This document shows positions 43,571 to 51,961 of a DNA stretch of 59,980 nucleotides, one piece after another (position 1 is the first letter of the stretch; the number at the start of each line of letters is the position of its first letter). The stretch is from Bacteroidota bacterium (GTDB lineage Bacteria > Bacteroidota > Bacteroidia > Chitinophagales > Chitinophagaceae), in contig JABDBX010000002.1 in the NCBI GenBank assembly GCA_013288445.1, forward strand, positions 1-59,980, written 5' to 3'. The translations under genes were made by a program, and so were the position numbers. Under the pieces are notes generated by a model, which saw only the letters and a list, made by a program, of their open reading frames with translations, had not been told where the DNA came from and ran no database searches.

Positions 43571-46500
43571 ATGAATAAATTCATTAAGCAAATAATATAC
43601 TTTTCGCTCCGGCACAGATATTTTGTGTTTTTTATGACGGCAATACTTGCAGTCATCGGGTATATCTGCTACCGGGACACACCGATTGAAACCTTCCCGG
43701 ACGTAACCAATACGCAGATCATTATCATTACCCAGTGGCAGGGCCGCAGTGCAGAGGAAGTGGAAAAATTCGTAACCATTCCCCTTGAAACTGCGCTGAA
43801 TTCGGTGCAAGGCAAGATAAATCTCAGGTCCACATCGTGCTTCGGCCTCTCGTATATCCGGCTGATATTTGACGACAATATTGATGATGCCTTTGCGCGC
43901 CAACAAGTGTTCACAAGAATAGGTAATGCCGACCTGCCGGATGGCATATCGCCGGAAATAGAGCCTCCATACGGGCCTACCGGGGAAATATACCGATATA
44001 CATTAGAGAGCAAGACAAAAAACATACGCGACCTGAATACGATACAGGAGTGGGTACTGGACCGGCAGTTTAAATCGGTACCCGGCGTTGCGGACGTAAA
44101 CACTTTCAGCGGCGGCGAAAAGATATACGAGATACGCGTGAACCCGAATGAGATAATGAACTACGGGCTTACGCCACTTGACGTTTATAATGCTGTATCT
44201 AAAAGCAACATAAATGTGGGTGGGGACGTGCTGGAGCAGAACGGACAGGCATTTATTATCAGGGGCATAGGACTGCTTAATGATATAAACGAGATAAAGA
44301 ACGTTATCGTGACCAAAATAAACGGCGTGCCTATTCTCGTAAAGAACATAGCAGAAGTGGCCGAAACTGAAAAGCCGCGCCTGGGCGATGTGAAGCACGA
44401 TAAGGATGAAGACGTGGTGGAAGGCATCATTGTGATGCGCAAAGGGGAGAATGCTGCGCAGGTGCTTGCAGGCATCCACGAAAAGGTGAAAGAGCTTAAT
44501 GAGAATGTGCTGCCGAAAGACGTGAAAATAGTACCCTTTTATGACCGGAGTACCCTCATGGAGTTTGCTACCCATACGGTATTGCACAACCTTTTTGAAG
44601 GTATTGTACTCGTTACGCTCATCGTCCTCATCTTTATGGCCGATTGGCGTACCACGCTTATTGTGGGCATCATTGTGCCGCTGGCGCTGCTTTTCGCGTT
44701 CATGCTCATGCGCCTCAAAGGCATGACCGCCAACTTGCTATCGATGGGGGCGGTGGACTTCGGTATCATCATAGATGGCGCCGTGGTGATGGTTGAGGGG
44801 CTTTTCGTGGCCCTCGATCATCGGGCTAAAGAGGTGGGCATGGAGCGGTTTAATAAGCTGGCAAAACTGGGGTTATTTAAAAACGTAGGCACGGAGATGG
44901 GCAAGGCGATCTTCTTCTCAAAGATCATTATTCTTACCTGCCTGATCCCCATATTTGCGTTTCAGAAAGTGGAAGGTAAAATGTTTTCGCCGCTTGCTTA
45001 TACACTCGGCTTCGCATTACTTGGCGCCCTTATCTATACCCTCACGCTCGTGCCGGCGTTATCAAGCATATTGTTGCGCAAAAACGTACGTGAAAAACAC
45101 AACCCCGTTGTTGGTTTTTTTGAGAAGTATGTGATGCAGGGGTTCCGTTGGGTTTACAAGCGGCAGCGCACCAGCCTCATAATAGCTATATCTGTGATGG
45201 CTGTTACATTCTTCTCTGCAAGGTTCTTAGGTTCGGAGTTCCTGCCTGAACTGGACGAGGGCGCTTTGTGGGTAAAAGGGCAGTTACCAATGAGCGCATC
45301 GCTGGATGAATCTAACCAGATTGCCCGGAAGATGATGACGATATTGGAACAGTTCCCCGAAGTGCAGCATACGCTGGCCCAGGTGGGGCGTACAGTTGAT
45401 GGCACCGACCCTAAAGGTTTTTTCAATATAGAAATAGCCGTGGACCTGAAGCAGAAAGACCAGTGGCCTAAGGGCGTGACCACAGAAAGCCTTATCGATG
45501 ATATGGATAAGCAGTTGAGTAAGATACCCGGTATCCTGTACAACTATTCGCAACCGATAAGGGACAATGTGGAAGAGGCAGTTGCGGGGGTTCCGGCGTC
45601 GCTGGCAGTAAAGATCTCGGGGAAAGACTTCGGTACACTGGATACCTTGGCAGATGAGGTTATGGGGCAGCTAAAAACCGTGCAGGGCGTAGAAGACCTG
45701 GGAGTGCTCAGGAACCTGGGCCAGCCGGAATTCAGGATAGAACTGGACCAGCAGAAGATGGCGCTCTATGGCGTGAGTATAGCCGATGCCAACGCAGTAA
45801 TAGAAATGGCCATTGGCGGCAAGGCAGCTACGCAGCTTTATGAGGGGGAGCGCAAATTTGATATCAGGGTGCGATACGATAAGGAATTCAGGAATACACA
45901 GGAAAAAATAGAAAACCTGATGGTGCCTACGCAAGACAATACCCGCATCCCGATAAAGGAAATTTCTGATATAAAAGTGCTTACCGGTCCGTCGTTTGTG
46001 TACCGCGACAATAATGCCCGGTATATACCGGTTAAATTCTCCATCCGTGGCCGCGACCTGGGCAGCACCATAGCCGAGGCGCAAAAAAAGGTGCAGGCAA
46101 ACGTAAAGATACCGCACGGCTATAGCATGACATGGAACGGCGAGTTTGAGAATGCGCAGCGTGCCTCAAAAACGTTATCGCAGGTGGTGCCACTATGCCT
46201 TATCGCCATTTTCCTCTTATTGTTCATTACCTACGGCAACGTCAAAGACGCGTTGCTCACCATACTGAACGTACCATTTGCATTGATAGGCGGCATACTT
46301 GCCCTGCATATTACCCGTATGAATTTCAGCATCAGTGCGGGCATTGGCTTTATAGCCTTGTTCGGGGTCTGTATCCAGAACGGGGTGATACTCATAAGTG
46401 TGTTCCGAAAAAACTTAGATGAAAAAATGACCCTGCACAAGGCTATAGAACATGGGGTGCATTCGCGTATAAGGCCGGTAGTTATGACTGCTCTTATGGC

Positions 46501-46741
46501 AGCAATAGGGCTGTTGCCTGCGGCAATAAGCACTGGCATAGGCTCTGAAACGCAAAAGCCGCTGGCAATTGTGGTGATAGGTGGACTGATAACCTCTACG
46601 ATATTGACGCTGCTCATATTGCCGGTAATCTATGCTATTGCCTATAACCTGATACATAAACGCGAAAACCGGAGGCTACTGCGGAAAATGGGCGTGATAA
46701 GCCAAAATTCTGCGGATGACCGGAATATAAGTGGAAAATAG
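43571..46741 (+). CDS. Heavy-metal RND pump CzcA/CusA family, second copy
   Basis: The 1056-residue protein is co-linear with the preceding pump, near identical at the N-terminus (KQIIYFSLRHRYFVFFMTAI in both), and carries the same Asp396-Asp402-Glu409 relay in TM4. The two diverge more in the periplasmic loops (for example EQNGQAFIIRG versus ERNGQAFVVRG), and this copy has an 11-residue longer C-terminus. Its role is cation export with the shared adaptor and duct; a shifted metal preference is possible but not shown. It has no adaptor or duct of its own nearby. A tandem gene duplication followed by divergence best explains the pair. Confidence 0.93.
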   Translation: MNKFIKQIIYFSLRHRYFVFFMTAILAVIGYICYRDTPIETFPDVTNTQIIIITQWQGRSAEEVEKFVTIPLETALNSVQGKINLRSTSCFGLSYIRLIFDDNIDDAFARQQVFTRIGNADLPDGISPEIEPPYGPTGEIYRYTLESKTKNIRDLNTIQEWVLDRQFKSVPGVADVNTFSGGEKIYEIRVNPNEIMNYGLTPLDVYNAVSKSNINVGGDVLEQNGQAFIIRGIGLLNDINEIKNVIVTKINGVPILVKNIAEVAETEKPRLGDVKHDKDEDVVEGIIVMRKGENAAQVLAGIHEKVKELNENVLPKDVKIVPFYDRSTLMEFATHTVLHNLFEGIVLVTLIVLIFMADWRTTLIVGIIVPLALLFAFMLMRLKGMTANLLSMGAVDFGIIIDGAVVMVEGLFVALDHRAKEVGMERFNKLAKLGLFKNVGTEMGKAIFFSKIIILTCLIPIFAFQKVEGKMFSPLAYTLGFALLGALIYTLTLVPALSSILLRKNVREKHNPVVGFFEKYVMQGFRWVYKRQRTSLIIAISVMAVTFFSARFLGSEFLPELDEGALWVKGQLPMSASLDESNQIARKMMTILEQFPEVQHTLAQVGRTVDGTDPKGFFNIEIAVDLKQKDQWPKGVTTESLIDDMDKQLSKIPGILYNYSQPIRDNVEEAVAGVPASLAVKISGKDFGTLDTLADEVMGQLKTVQGVEDLGVLRNLGQPEFRIELDQQKMALYGVSIADANAVIEMAIGGKAATQLYEGERKFDIRVRYDKEFRNTQEKIENLMVPTQDNTRIPIKEISDIKVLTGPSFVYRDNNARYIPVKFSIRGRDLGSTIAEAQKKVQANVKIPHGYSMTWNGEFENAQRASKTLSQVVPLCLIAIFLLLFITYGNVKDALLTILNVPFALIGGILALHITRMNFSISAGIGFIALFGVCIQNGVILISVFRKNLDEKMTLHKAIEHGVHSRIRPVVMTALMAAIGLLPAAISTGIGSETQKPLAIVVIGGLITSTILTLLILPVIYAIAYNLIHKRENRRLLRKMGVISQNSADDRNISGK

Positions 46742-46753
46742 CATATTATATTC

Positions 46754-46904
46754 TATACTGCGCAAGGGATAAATTTGTGTAGATAGCTTCGATTTAGCTC
46801 AAACACAATTTTCAGCATGTCATGGTTCGGCGGGGCTCACCATGACAGTTCTTCGATTTTTCTATTAAAATGAAAACTCACGAATTTATCCCTTGTGCAG
46901 TATA
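46754..46904. mobile_element. Inverted-end element with 26-bp terminal repeats
   Basis: TATACTGCGCAAGGGATAAA (from 46754) and its inverse ending at 46904 match at all but a few positions. The centre has the hairpin TGTCATGGT...ACCATGACA. If TA is the target, the ends are TACTGC/GCAGTA with TA on both sides, as for IS630/Tc1-type MITEs. No ORF is inside. Confidence 0.65.
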
Positions 46905-46931
46905 AATTTGCACCTCTAAAATAGGGCACAA

Positions 46932-47102
46932 ATGAACTGGACAGAGTTAAAAACTGAGGATGAATACGAAAAGGCAGTTACCCGTACTTTGGCAATTTTT
47001 CATGCCGATGAAGGAACGCCGGAGGCTACCGAACTGGCTTTATTGCTGTCTTTAGTAAAGGAGTACGAGGAAAAGCATGTGCATCTTCCCGAATTAGTAT
47101 AA
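46932..47102 (+). CDS. HigA-like N-terminal domain protein, 56 residues, without HTH
   Basis: The frame reads MNWTELKTEDEYEKAVTRTL and continues with DEGTPEATELALLLSLVKEYEEKH, which matches the N-terminal helical region of HigA-type antitoxins (usual form: DAEPGTPEGDELELL...YEEKHYPI). In those proteins an Xre HTH follows; here the frame stops at PELV, so the DNA-binding part is missing. TAAATTTG at 46903-46910 is a consensus -7 box that straddles the end of the inverted-end element. No HigB toxin is adjacent. It is a stand-alone small protein or a decayed antitoxin. Confidence 0.7.
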   Translation: MNWTELKTEDEYEKAVTRTLAIFHADEGTPEATELALLLSLVKEYEEKHVHLPELV

Positions 47103-47109
47103 AGTGGGC

Positions 47110-47140
47110 TTGACCAATTAGCCCTTTTAGGTTATATTTG
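47110..47140 (+). promoter_or_regulatory. folD promoter
   Basis: TTG (47110-47112), 20 nt, then TATATTTG (47133-47140). The ATG at 47145 lies only 4 nt after the box, so the transcript should be leaderless or nearly so. Confidence 0.75.
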
Positions 47141-47144
47141 CATT

Positions 47145-48038
47145 ATGCAACTACTTGATGGCGTATTAGTTTCTGCACACATTAAAGAGCAGATAAAACA
47201 GGAAGTAACAGAATGGCAGGCAAATGGCGGTAAAAAACCTCACCTTGCCGCTATATTGGTGGGCAATAACCCGGCAAGCGAAGCCTATGTGGGCTCTAAA
47301 GTGAAACACTGCGAAGAACTGGGCTTTGACTCTACCCTTCTCCGTTTTGAGAAAGATATAACCGAGGAATACCTGATCAGCGAAGTAGAAAGGCTGAACA
47401 ACGATGATACTATTGATGGTATCCTTGTTCAGTTGCCGTTGCCGGGCCATATATCCGGTGATTCGGTGATCAACGCCATCAGTCCAGGTAAGGATGTGGA
47501 TGGTTTCCACCCCATCTCGTTGGGCAAAATGTTGCTTGGCCAGCCTACATTTCTTCCGGCCACACCGTATGGTATCATGCTGATGCTGGAATATTATAAG
47601 ATAGATACCACAGGTATGCACTGTGTGATAATAGGCAGGAGCAATATCGTAGGCACTCCCATGACCATACTCATGAGCCGTGCTTCCAACCCGGGGAATG
47701 CTACCGTGACCATGTGCCATTCCAAAACAAAGAACCTCGCAGACATTACCCGTAGCGCAGATATTATTATTGCTGCGATTGGCCGACCTAAGTATGTGAC
47801 AGCCGATATGGTAAAACCCGGCGCTATAATCATAGACGTTGGTATAAACCGTATAGACGACGCAACTAAAAAGAGCGGCTCACGGCTTGTGGGTGATGTG
47901 GACCTTGATAATGTAGCCCCATTGTGCAGTTATATTACACCGGTACCTAAAGGTGTTGGCCTGATGACCATCTGCGGCCTGATGAAGAATACCCTGCTGG
48001 CGGCGAAGCAAAAAGCCGAAATAGGGGTTGGTAATTAG
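47145..48038 (+). CDS. folD: Bifunctional methylenetetrahydrofolate dehydrogenase/cyclohydrolase
   Basis: The 297-residue protein is full-length FolD. It has the catalytic region YVGSKVKHCEELG (Tyr and Lys), VQLPLPGHI, SPGKDVDGFHP, PATPYGIMLML, the Rossmann stretch CVIIGRSNIVGTPM, and VGDVDLDNVAP near the end. It interconverts 5,10-methylene-THF, 5,10-methenyl-THF and 10-formyl-THF for one-carbon metabolism in the cytoplasm. The consensus promoter with a 4-nt gap fixes the start. The gene stands alone and is followed by a palindromic intergenic repeat. Confidence 0.96.
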   Translation: MQLLDGVLVSAHIKEQIKQEVTEWQANGGKKPHLAAILVGNNPASEAYVGSKVKHCEELGFDSTLLRFEKDITEEYLISEVERLNNDDTIDGILVQLPLPGHISGDSVINAISPGKDVDGFHPISLGKMLLGQPTFLPATPYGIMLMLEYYKIDTTGMHCVIIGRSNIVGTPMTILMSRASNPGNATVTMCHSKTKNLADITRSADIIIAAIGRPKYVTADMVKPGAIIIDVGINRIDDATKKSGSRLVGDVDLDNVAPLCSYITPVPKGVGLMTICGLMKNTLLAAKQKAEIGVGN

Positions 48039-48070
48039 GTTTGCTCATCAGGTCAAGGGTAGTGAAAATA

Positions 48071-48154
48071 ACCACAAAGGACACGAAGTTGAACCACAAA
48101 GGACACAAAGTGAGCTTTGTGACCCTTGTGAATTTCCTTTGTGACCTTTGTGGT
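48071..48154. repeat. ACCAC...GTGGT palindromic intergenic repeat, copy 2
   Basis: ACCACAAAGG occurs twice at the left and CCTTTGTGGT at the right, with AAAGTGAGCTTT between. It follows folD and ends in AAAAAAAA. It is related to 1856-1916 and to a half copy near 32007-32052. Confidence 0.75.
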
Positions 48155-48261
48155 AAAAAAAACTGTATGTATTTAGCAGACACTGTCTGCTAAATTGGTA
48201 GATAGGACAAATCACAAAGAATTACAATTTCCACTCGTTTGAAAATACTAACATTCCCACT

Positions 48262-48876
48262 TTGAATAGTACACAACCTATCTCATACCCAGTAATGGAG
48301 CATTTTTATACGCTCCAGGGCGAGGGCTTCCATACCGGCAAAGCCGCCTATTTCATAAGGCTGGGCGGCTGTGATGTGGGCTGTGTGTGGTGCGATGTAA
48401 AAGATAGCTGGGACGCTGCGGCACACCCGCTTATGGAGGTTGGGAAAATTGCTGCTATTGCCGCAGAACACGAAGGACGGATCGCGGTGATAACCGGGGG
48501 CGAACCAGCCATGCATGACCTTACAGCCCTCTGCAATGAGCTGCATAAGGCAGGTTTCCAGGCACACATCGAAACGTCTGGCGCACACCCGCTCACCGGC
48601 GACCTGGATTGGGTAACGCTCTCCCCTAAAAAGTTTAAAGCCCCGCTTGAAGAATATATACAGATGGCCAATGAGCTGAAAATAGTAGTGTTCCACAAGT
48701 CTGACATAGCATGGGCCGAGCATTACGCAGCCCAGGTAAACCCCGACTGTAAGCTATACTTGCAACCAGAATGGAGCAAGCGGGATAGTATTACTCCAAT
48801 GTTAATAGAATATATTAAGCAACATCCAAAATGGCAATTATCTTTGCAAGCACACAAATACATTAATATTCCCTAA
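48262..48876 (+). CDS. queE: 7-carboxy-7-deazaguanine synthase
   Basis: The 204-residue radical SAM protein has the cluster motif CDVGCVWC (CX3CX2C, residues 32-39), the substrate segment FYTLQGEGFHTG, the SAM-binding ITGGEPAMHD, and LSPKKFK. QueE converts 6-carboxytetrahydropterin to 7-carboxy-7-deazaguanine in queuosine synthesis. The start is uncertain: TTG 48262 gives the usual short N-terminal extension before VMEHFYTLQGEG, while ATG 48295 would begin right at that motif. uppP begins 2 nt after the stop, so they share a transcript. No other queuosine genes are in view. Confidence 0.93.
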   Translation: MNSTQPISYPVMEHFYTLQGEGFHTGKAAYFIRLGGCDVGCVWCDVKDSWDAAAHPLMEVGKIAAIAAEHEGRIAVITGGEPAMHDLTALCNELHKAGFQAHIETSGAHPLTGDLDWVTLSPKKFKAPLEEYIQMANELKIVVFHKSDIAWAEHYAAQVNPDCKLYLQPEWSKRDSITPMLIEYIKQHPKWQLSLQAHKYINIP

Positions 48877-48878
48877 TT

Positions 48879-49775
48879 ATGACCTGGATACAATCTGTAG
48901 TAATTGCCATAGTAGAGGGGATAACGGAGTTCCTTCCAGTATCATCAACAGCCCATATTAAGTTCGTTAAAGCCATCATGCAAATGGATCCAAAGGAACC
49001 ATTCGGCAATATGTTTGATATAGTTATCCAGTTTGCCGCTATTCTGGCGGTCGTAATCTTATATTGGAAGAAGTTTGTAAATTTTAAAGAAGTCTCTTTT
49101 TATATTAAGTTAGTCATAGCAGTAATTCCGGCGTTGATATTTGGGGCGTTACTAAAAAAACATATTGAGCATATACTCGGCGACATAAAAATTATCGCAT
49201 GTGTGACGGTTGCAGGCGGTATCGTATTATTGTTTGTTGATAATTGGTTTAAGAAGCCTGTTGTTCACCAGGAAGAAGATATTACTTATCCGCAGTCATT
49301 TAAAATAGGTTGCTTCCAGGTCTTATCAATACTTTTTCCGGGCCTTAGCCGCAGCGCATCAACAATAATCGGCGGGTTGGCAACAAGATTAGACAGGAAG
49401 GTAGCCGCAGAGTTTTCATTTTTTCTTGCCATACCCACAATGGCGGCGGCTACGTTAAAGGAGTTACATGACACCTACAAAGAAACACCCGAAGTATTTC
49501 ATTCATCAAACATAGACATTTTGTTAGTGGGTTGCGGGATTTCGTTTATTATATCATTGTTGGTAGTAAAATCCTTTATTACCTACATACAGCGGCATAC
49601 ATTTCGGCTATTTGGCGTTTACCGCATTATTGCTGGTTCGGCTGTCCTTGTAATGATATACATGGGCGTAATAAAGAAAAATGAGGAAACGCCGGCAGCT
49701 GCTAAAAAAGAGGCGAGCGCAAATATCGCTCCAAAGGGGATAGCACAAACCAGCACAAAAGCATTTATGAAATAG
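48879..49775 (+). CDS. uppP: Undecaprenyl-diphosphatase
   Basis: The 298-residue polytopic membrane protein has the BacA/UppP active-site motifs: EGITEFLPVSSTAHI (about 13-27, Glu and His/Ser essential) and FPGLSRSASTIIGG (about 151-164, catalytic Ser/Arg). It removes a phosphate from undecaprenyl pyrophosphate so that the carrier lipid can be reused in peptidoglycan and O-antigen synthesis, and it gives bacitracin tolerance. It has about eight membrane segments and an Ala/Lys-rich C-terminal tail of about 35 residues that is longer than usual. It is coupled to queE with a 2-nt gap. Confidence 0.95.
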   Translation: MTWIQSVVIAIVEGITEFLPVSSTAHIKFVKAIMQMDPKEPFGNMFDIVIQFAAILAVVILYWKKFVNFKEVSFYIKLVIAVIPALIFGALLKKHIEHILGDIKIIACVTVAGGIVLLFVDNWFKKPVVHQEEDITYPQSFKIGCFQVLSILFPGLSRSASTIIGGLATRLDRKVAAEFSFFLAIPTMAAATLKELHDTYKETPEVFHSSNIDILLVGCGISFIISLLVVKSFITYIQRHTFRLFGVYRIIAGSAVLVMIYMGVIKKNEETPAAAKKEASANIAPKGIAQTSTKAFMK

Positions 49776-49818
49776 GGTACTTGTTTATGCTGCATGGGGT
49801 GTGAGTTGCGTGCGTGTT

Positions 49819-49851
49819 AGATTTGACAACTTTTAAAAAATTGTCAAATCT
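49819..49851. terminator. Bidirectional terminator between uppP and coaD
   Basis: AGATTTGACAA pairs perfectly with TTGTCAAATCT across CTTTTAAAAAA, between two convergent genes. Confidence 0.75.
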
Positions 49852-49922
49852 GGTTTCCCGTATGTTAGTTCTATAACGAACTTGTCTGCACCTTGTCAGG
49901 TATAAAAGCGATTGTCCTGCCC

Positions 49923-50381
49923 CTAAAACTTCACCTCTTCCGGCATAAACATACTTGCATTTCCACCATTGCGAATAACATCGCGAACAAGGGTGCTGGA
50001 GATGGTGGAATAGGTGGGTGAGCAGGTGAGGAATATGGTTTCTATATCTGGCGCCAGCATACGGTTCATATCGGCAATAGCTTTTTCATATTCAAAGTCG
50101 CTGATGTAGCGAATGCCCCGCAGTATGAACTGCGCACCCACGGTATGGCAGTAATCAATGGTAAGGCCGCCGTAACCCGTTACTTCAATGCGCGGTTCGT
50201 TTTTGTAGATCTCCTTTATCCAGCCGGTGCGCTGCTCTACGGTAAACATGGGCTGCTTTGAGGAATTGATACCCACGCCTATTATCAGCTTGTCGAACAG
50301 GTTTATGGCGCGCCCTATAACGTCCATGTGCCCCAGGGTTATGGGGTCGAAGGTGCCGGGGAATAAACAGATGCGTTGCAT
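49923..50381 (-). CDS. coaD: Phosphopantetheine adenylyltransferase
   Basis: The 152-residue protein has the nucleotidyltransferase motif GTFDPITLGHMDVIGRA (His18 region) and the C-terminal ISSTLVRDVIRNGG, the ISSTxxR signature. It adds AMP to 4'-phosphopantetheine in coenzyme A synthesis. The length and motifs are standard for bacterial CoaD. Its ATG shares a base with the rsmD stop codon, so it is the last gene of the DUF3822-rsmD-coaD operon, the usual rsmD-coaD pairing of bacteria. Cytoplasmic, essential in most bacteria. Confidence 0.96.
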   Translation of the reverse strand: MQRICLFPGTFDPITLGHMDVIGRAINLFDKLIIGVGINSSKQPMFTVEQRTGWIKEIYKNEPRIEVTGYGGLTIDYCHTVGAQFILRGIRYISDFEYEKAIADMNRMLAPDIETIFLTCSPTYSTISSTLVRDVIRNGGNASMFMPEEVKF

Positions 50382-50935
50382 TATTCGTTTGGTTGAGGCG
50401 GTTGTGTAAAAAATGTAAATACAGTAGTGCCGTAATTTTTCATTCGCTGGAAACAGGGGTGTTTCTGATAGTCGTTACGTGGCGTATGCTCCAGCACAAA
50501 TATGCCATTGGGTAGCAACATATTCTTTTCAAAAACGAGCAATGGTAGTTGGTCAATATTTGGTAGGGCATAAGGCGGACCAGCAAAAATAAAATCGTAC
50601 TGGTCTGTGCTTTGTTGCAGGAATTTAAACACATCACCACGGATGATGTGGAGCTTGTCGGCAATGTTTAATTCTTTCGCGGTTTTCTTTATGAAATCAA
50701 TAGTGGTTGGGTCCCGTTCTATAAGGGTAAGGTCTGCTGCGCCCCGCGAAGCCAGCTCGTAACTGATGCTGCCGGTGCCGCCAAAAATATCTAAGGTTTT
50801 AAGACCTTCAAAATCTATGGTATTGCTCAGTATGTTGAACAAACCTTCCTTAGCCACCTCGGTAGTGGGCCGTGCAGGTATCCTGGCTGGCGGACTAAAC
50901 CTTCTACCTCCGAATGTGCCCCCTACGATACGCAT
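50381..50935 (-). CDS. rsmD: 16S rRNA (guanine-N2)-methyltransferase RsmD, with altered catalytic motif
   Basis: From ATG 50935 the product has 184 residues: MRIVGGTFGGRRF with ARPTTEVAKEGLFNIL (substrate entry), LDIFGGTGSISYELASRGA (SAM-binding motif I), LIERDPTTIDF (motif II), and the motif IV region YDFIFAGPPYALP. RsmD methylates G966 of 16S rRNA using a (D/N)PP(F/Y) motif; here the acidic position is Gly119 (codon GGT, one transition from GAT). Everything else looks intact. It overlaps DUF3822 by 13 nt and coaD by 1 nt. An ATG at 50974 is in frame but would extend far into DUF3822. Confidence 0.92.
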   Translation of the reverse strand: MRIVGGTFGGRRFSPPARIPARPTTEVAKEGLFNILSNTIDFEGLKTLDIFGGTGSISYELASRGAADLTLIERDPTTIDFIKKTAKELNIADKLHIIRGDVFKFLQQSTDQYDFIFAGPPYALPNIDQLPLLVFEKNMLLPNGIFVLEHTPRNDYQKHPCFQRMKNYGTTVFTFFTQPPQPNE

Positions 50936-51762
50936 GCATATAGTTGTTGTGCCAGGTATATAGCTGCGTCCCACTTGGCGCTGATGCTTCGGCCATTGCC
51001 CGCCCGCAAGCCAGGGAAGTATTGCGAAAGCTCATTGACTACATCAAACTCAGCAGCAGTTAGCGCGTTGCAGCGCAAAGAAATTTTTGACGGGGAGATA
51101 TTGTTCTCAATACACAGTTGCCTGATCTCGTAGGCTATATCTTCGGCGCATACATAATCAAATACTTTGTGCCATAATAGCTGGCTATAATTATGTAGTG
51201 TACCACATACCTGGTCGCCGGTAATGCAGCACTGCAGGTAAAGGCTTTGCTTATTGGTGTTGCTGAACTGGTAAATGGGCATGGGCAGTACCACCGACTT
51301 CTTGAAATTGATCTTTATAAGCTCAGTAATGCTCAAGGGCATGGCCTGCACATAATTAGCCTTATCATCTTCCAGGTGGTAAGATTCTATTATGTCCTTC
51401 TTTTCAATAAAATGGATCTGCCGCATCCACTTTTTCGCCTCCGCTTCGTCATAAAGGGAATCGGGAATGATCATGTTGCGGTTGCTACAGGTAAAAACGC
51501 CCTTTACCTTTTCACGTACGGTAAGCAGCGGCTCCTGCGAAAATAGATGCTCGAAGAAATTAATATCCCATACCGGCCTGTTCTTGTTATAGCCGGTATA
51601 ATGCAGGGTCAGCAGTTCCCGCGATATGCTAAAACCCGCCACCAGTATGCCCCGCTGCACCAAAATACAGATCACAAGGCCCACACGCGAGTAAAGCCCT
51701 TCATCCTCAGACAGGTTATATACCTGCTCGTATGTATTCTTATTAATAGTAGTAGCTGCCAT
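50923..51762 (-). CDS. DUF3822 family protein
   Basis: From ATG 51762 the product has 279 residues and matches DUF3822, a Bacteroidota family with an actin-like/ASKHA-type fold predicted from strands such as GLVICILVQRGILVAGFSI and a C-terminal SQYFPGLRAGNGRSI segment. No function is known. In this phylum it regularly precedes rsmD and coaD, as here, with a 13-nt overlap. It lacks a signal peptide, so it is cytoplasmic. An ATG three codons upstream (51771) is possible. The conserved neighbourhood suggests a link to ribosome or CoA biology, but that is inference. Confidence 0.88.
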   Translation of the reverse strand: MAATTINKNTYEQVYNLSEDEGLYSRVGLVICILVQRGILVAGFSISRELLTLHYTGYNKNRPVWDINFFEHLFSQEPLLTVREKVKGVFTCSNRNMIIPDSLYDEAEAKKWMRQIHFIEKKDIIESYHLEDDKANYVQAMPLSITELIKINFKKSVVLPMPIYQFSNTNKQSLYLQCCITGDQVCGTLHNYSQLLWHKVFDYVCAEDIAYEIRQLCIENNISPSKISLRCNALTAAEFDVVNELSQYFPGLRAGNGRSISAKWDAAIYLAQQLYACVS

Positions 51763-51939
51763 TAAAGTCAATGCAATTATAGAAATGGCCTATTCCTTAT
51801 TGCTGCGTAAATGTAATAAATATTTTTTCAGTCGTTGAATAGGAGGAAGAATTAAGGTTGATCAAACACTCTGGCTTATACTTATCATATGTCAAAGTAT
51901 GTCAGAAAATAAATCATGCAGCTTTTCTTTATTTTGGCA

Positions 51940-51947
51940 TAAATTTG
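51940..51947 (+). promoter_or_regulatory. -7 box before the 153-aa gene
   Basis: TAAATTTG matches the consensus and lies 14 nt before ATG 51962. It falls inside the longer in-frame reading from ATG 51899, which makes that start unlikely. Confidence 0.5.
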
Positions 51948-51961
51948 TTGGATTATTTCAT

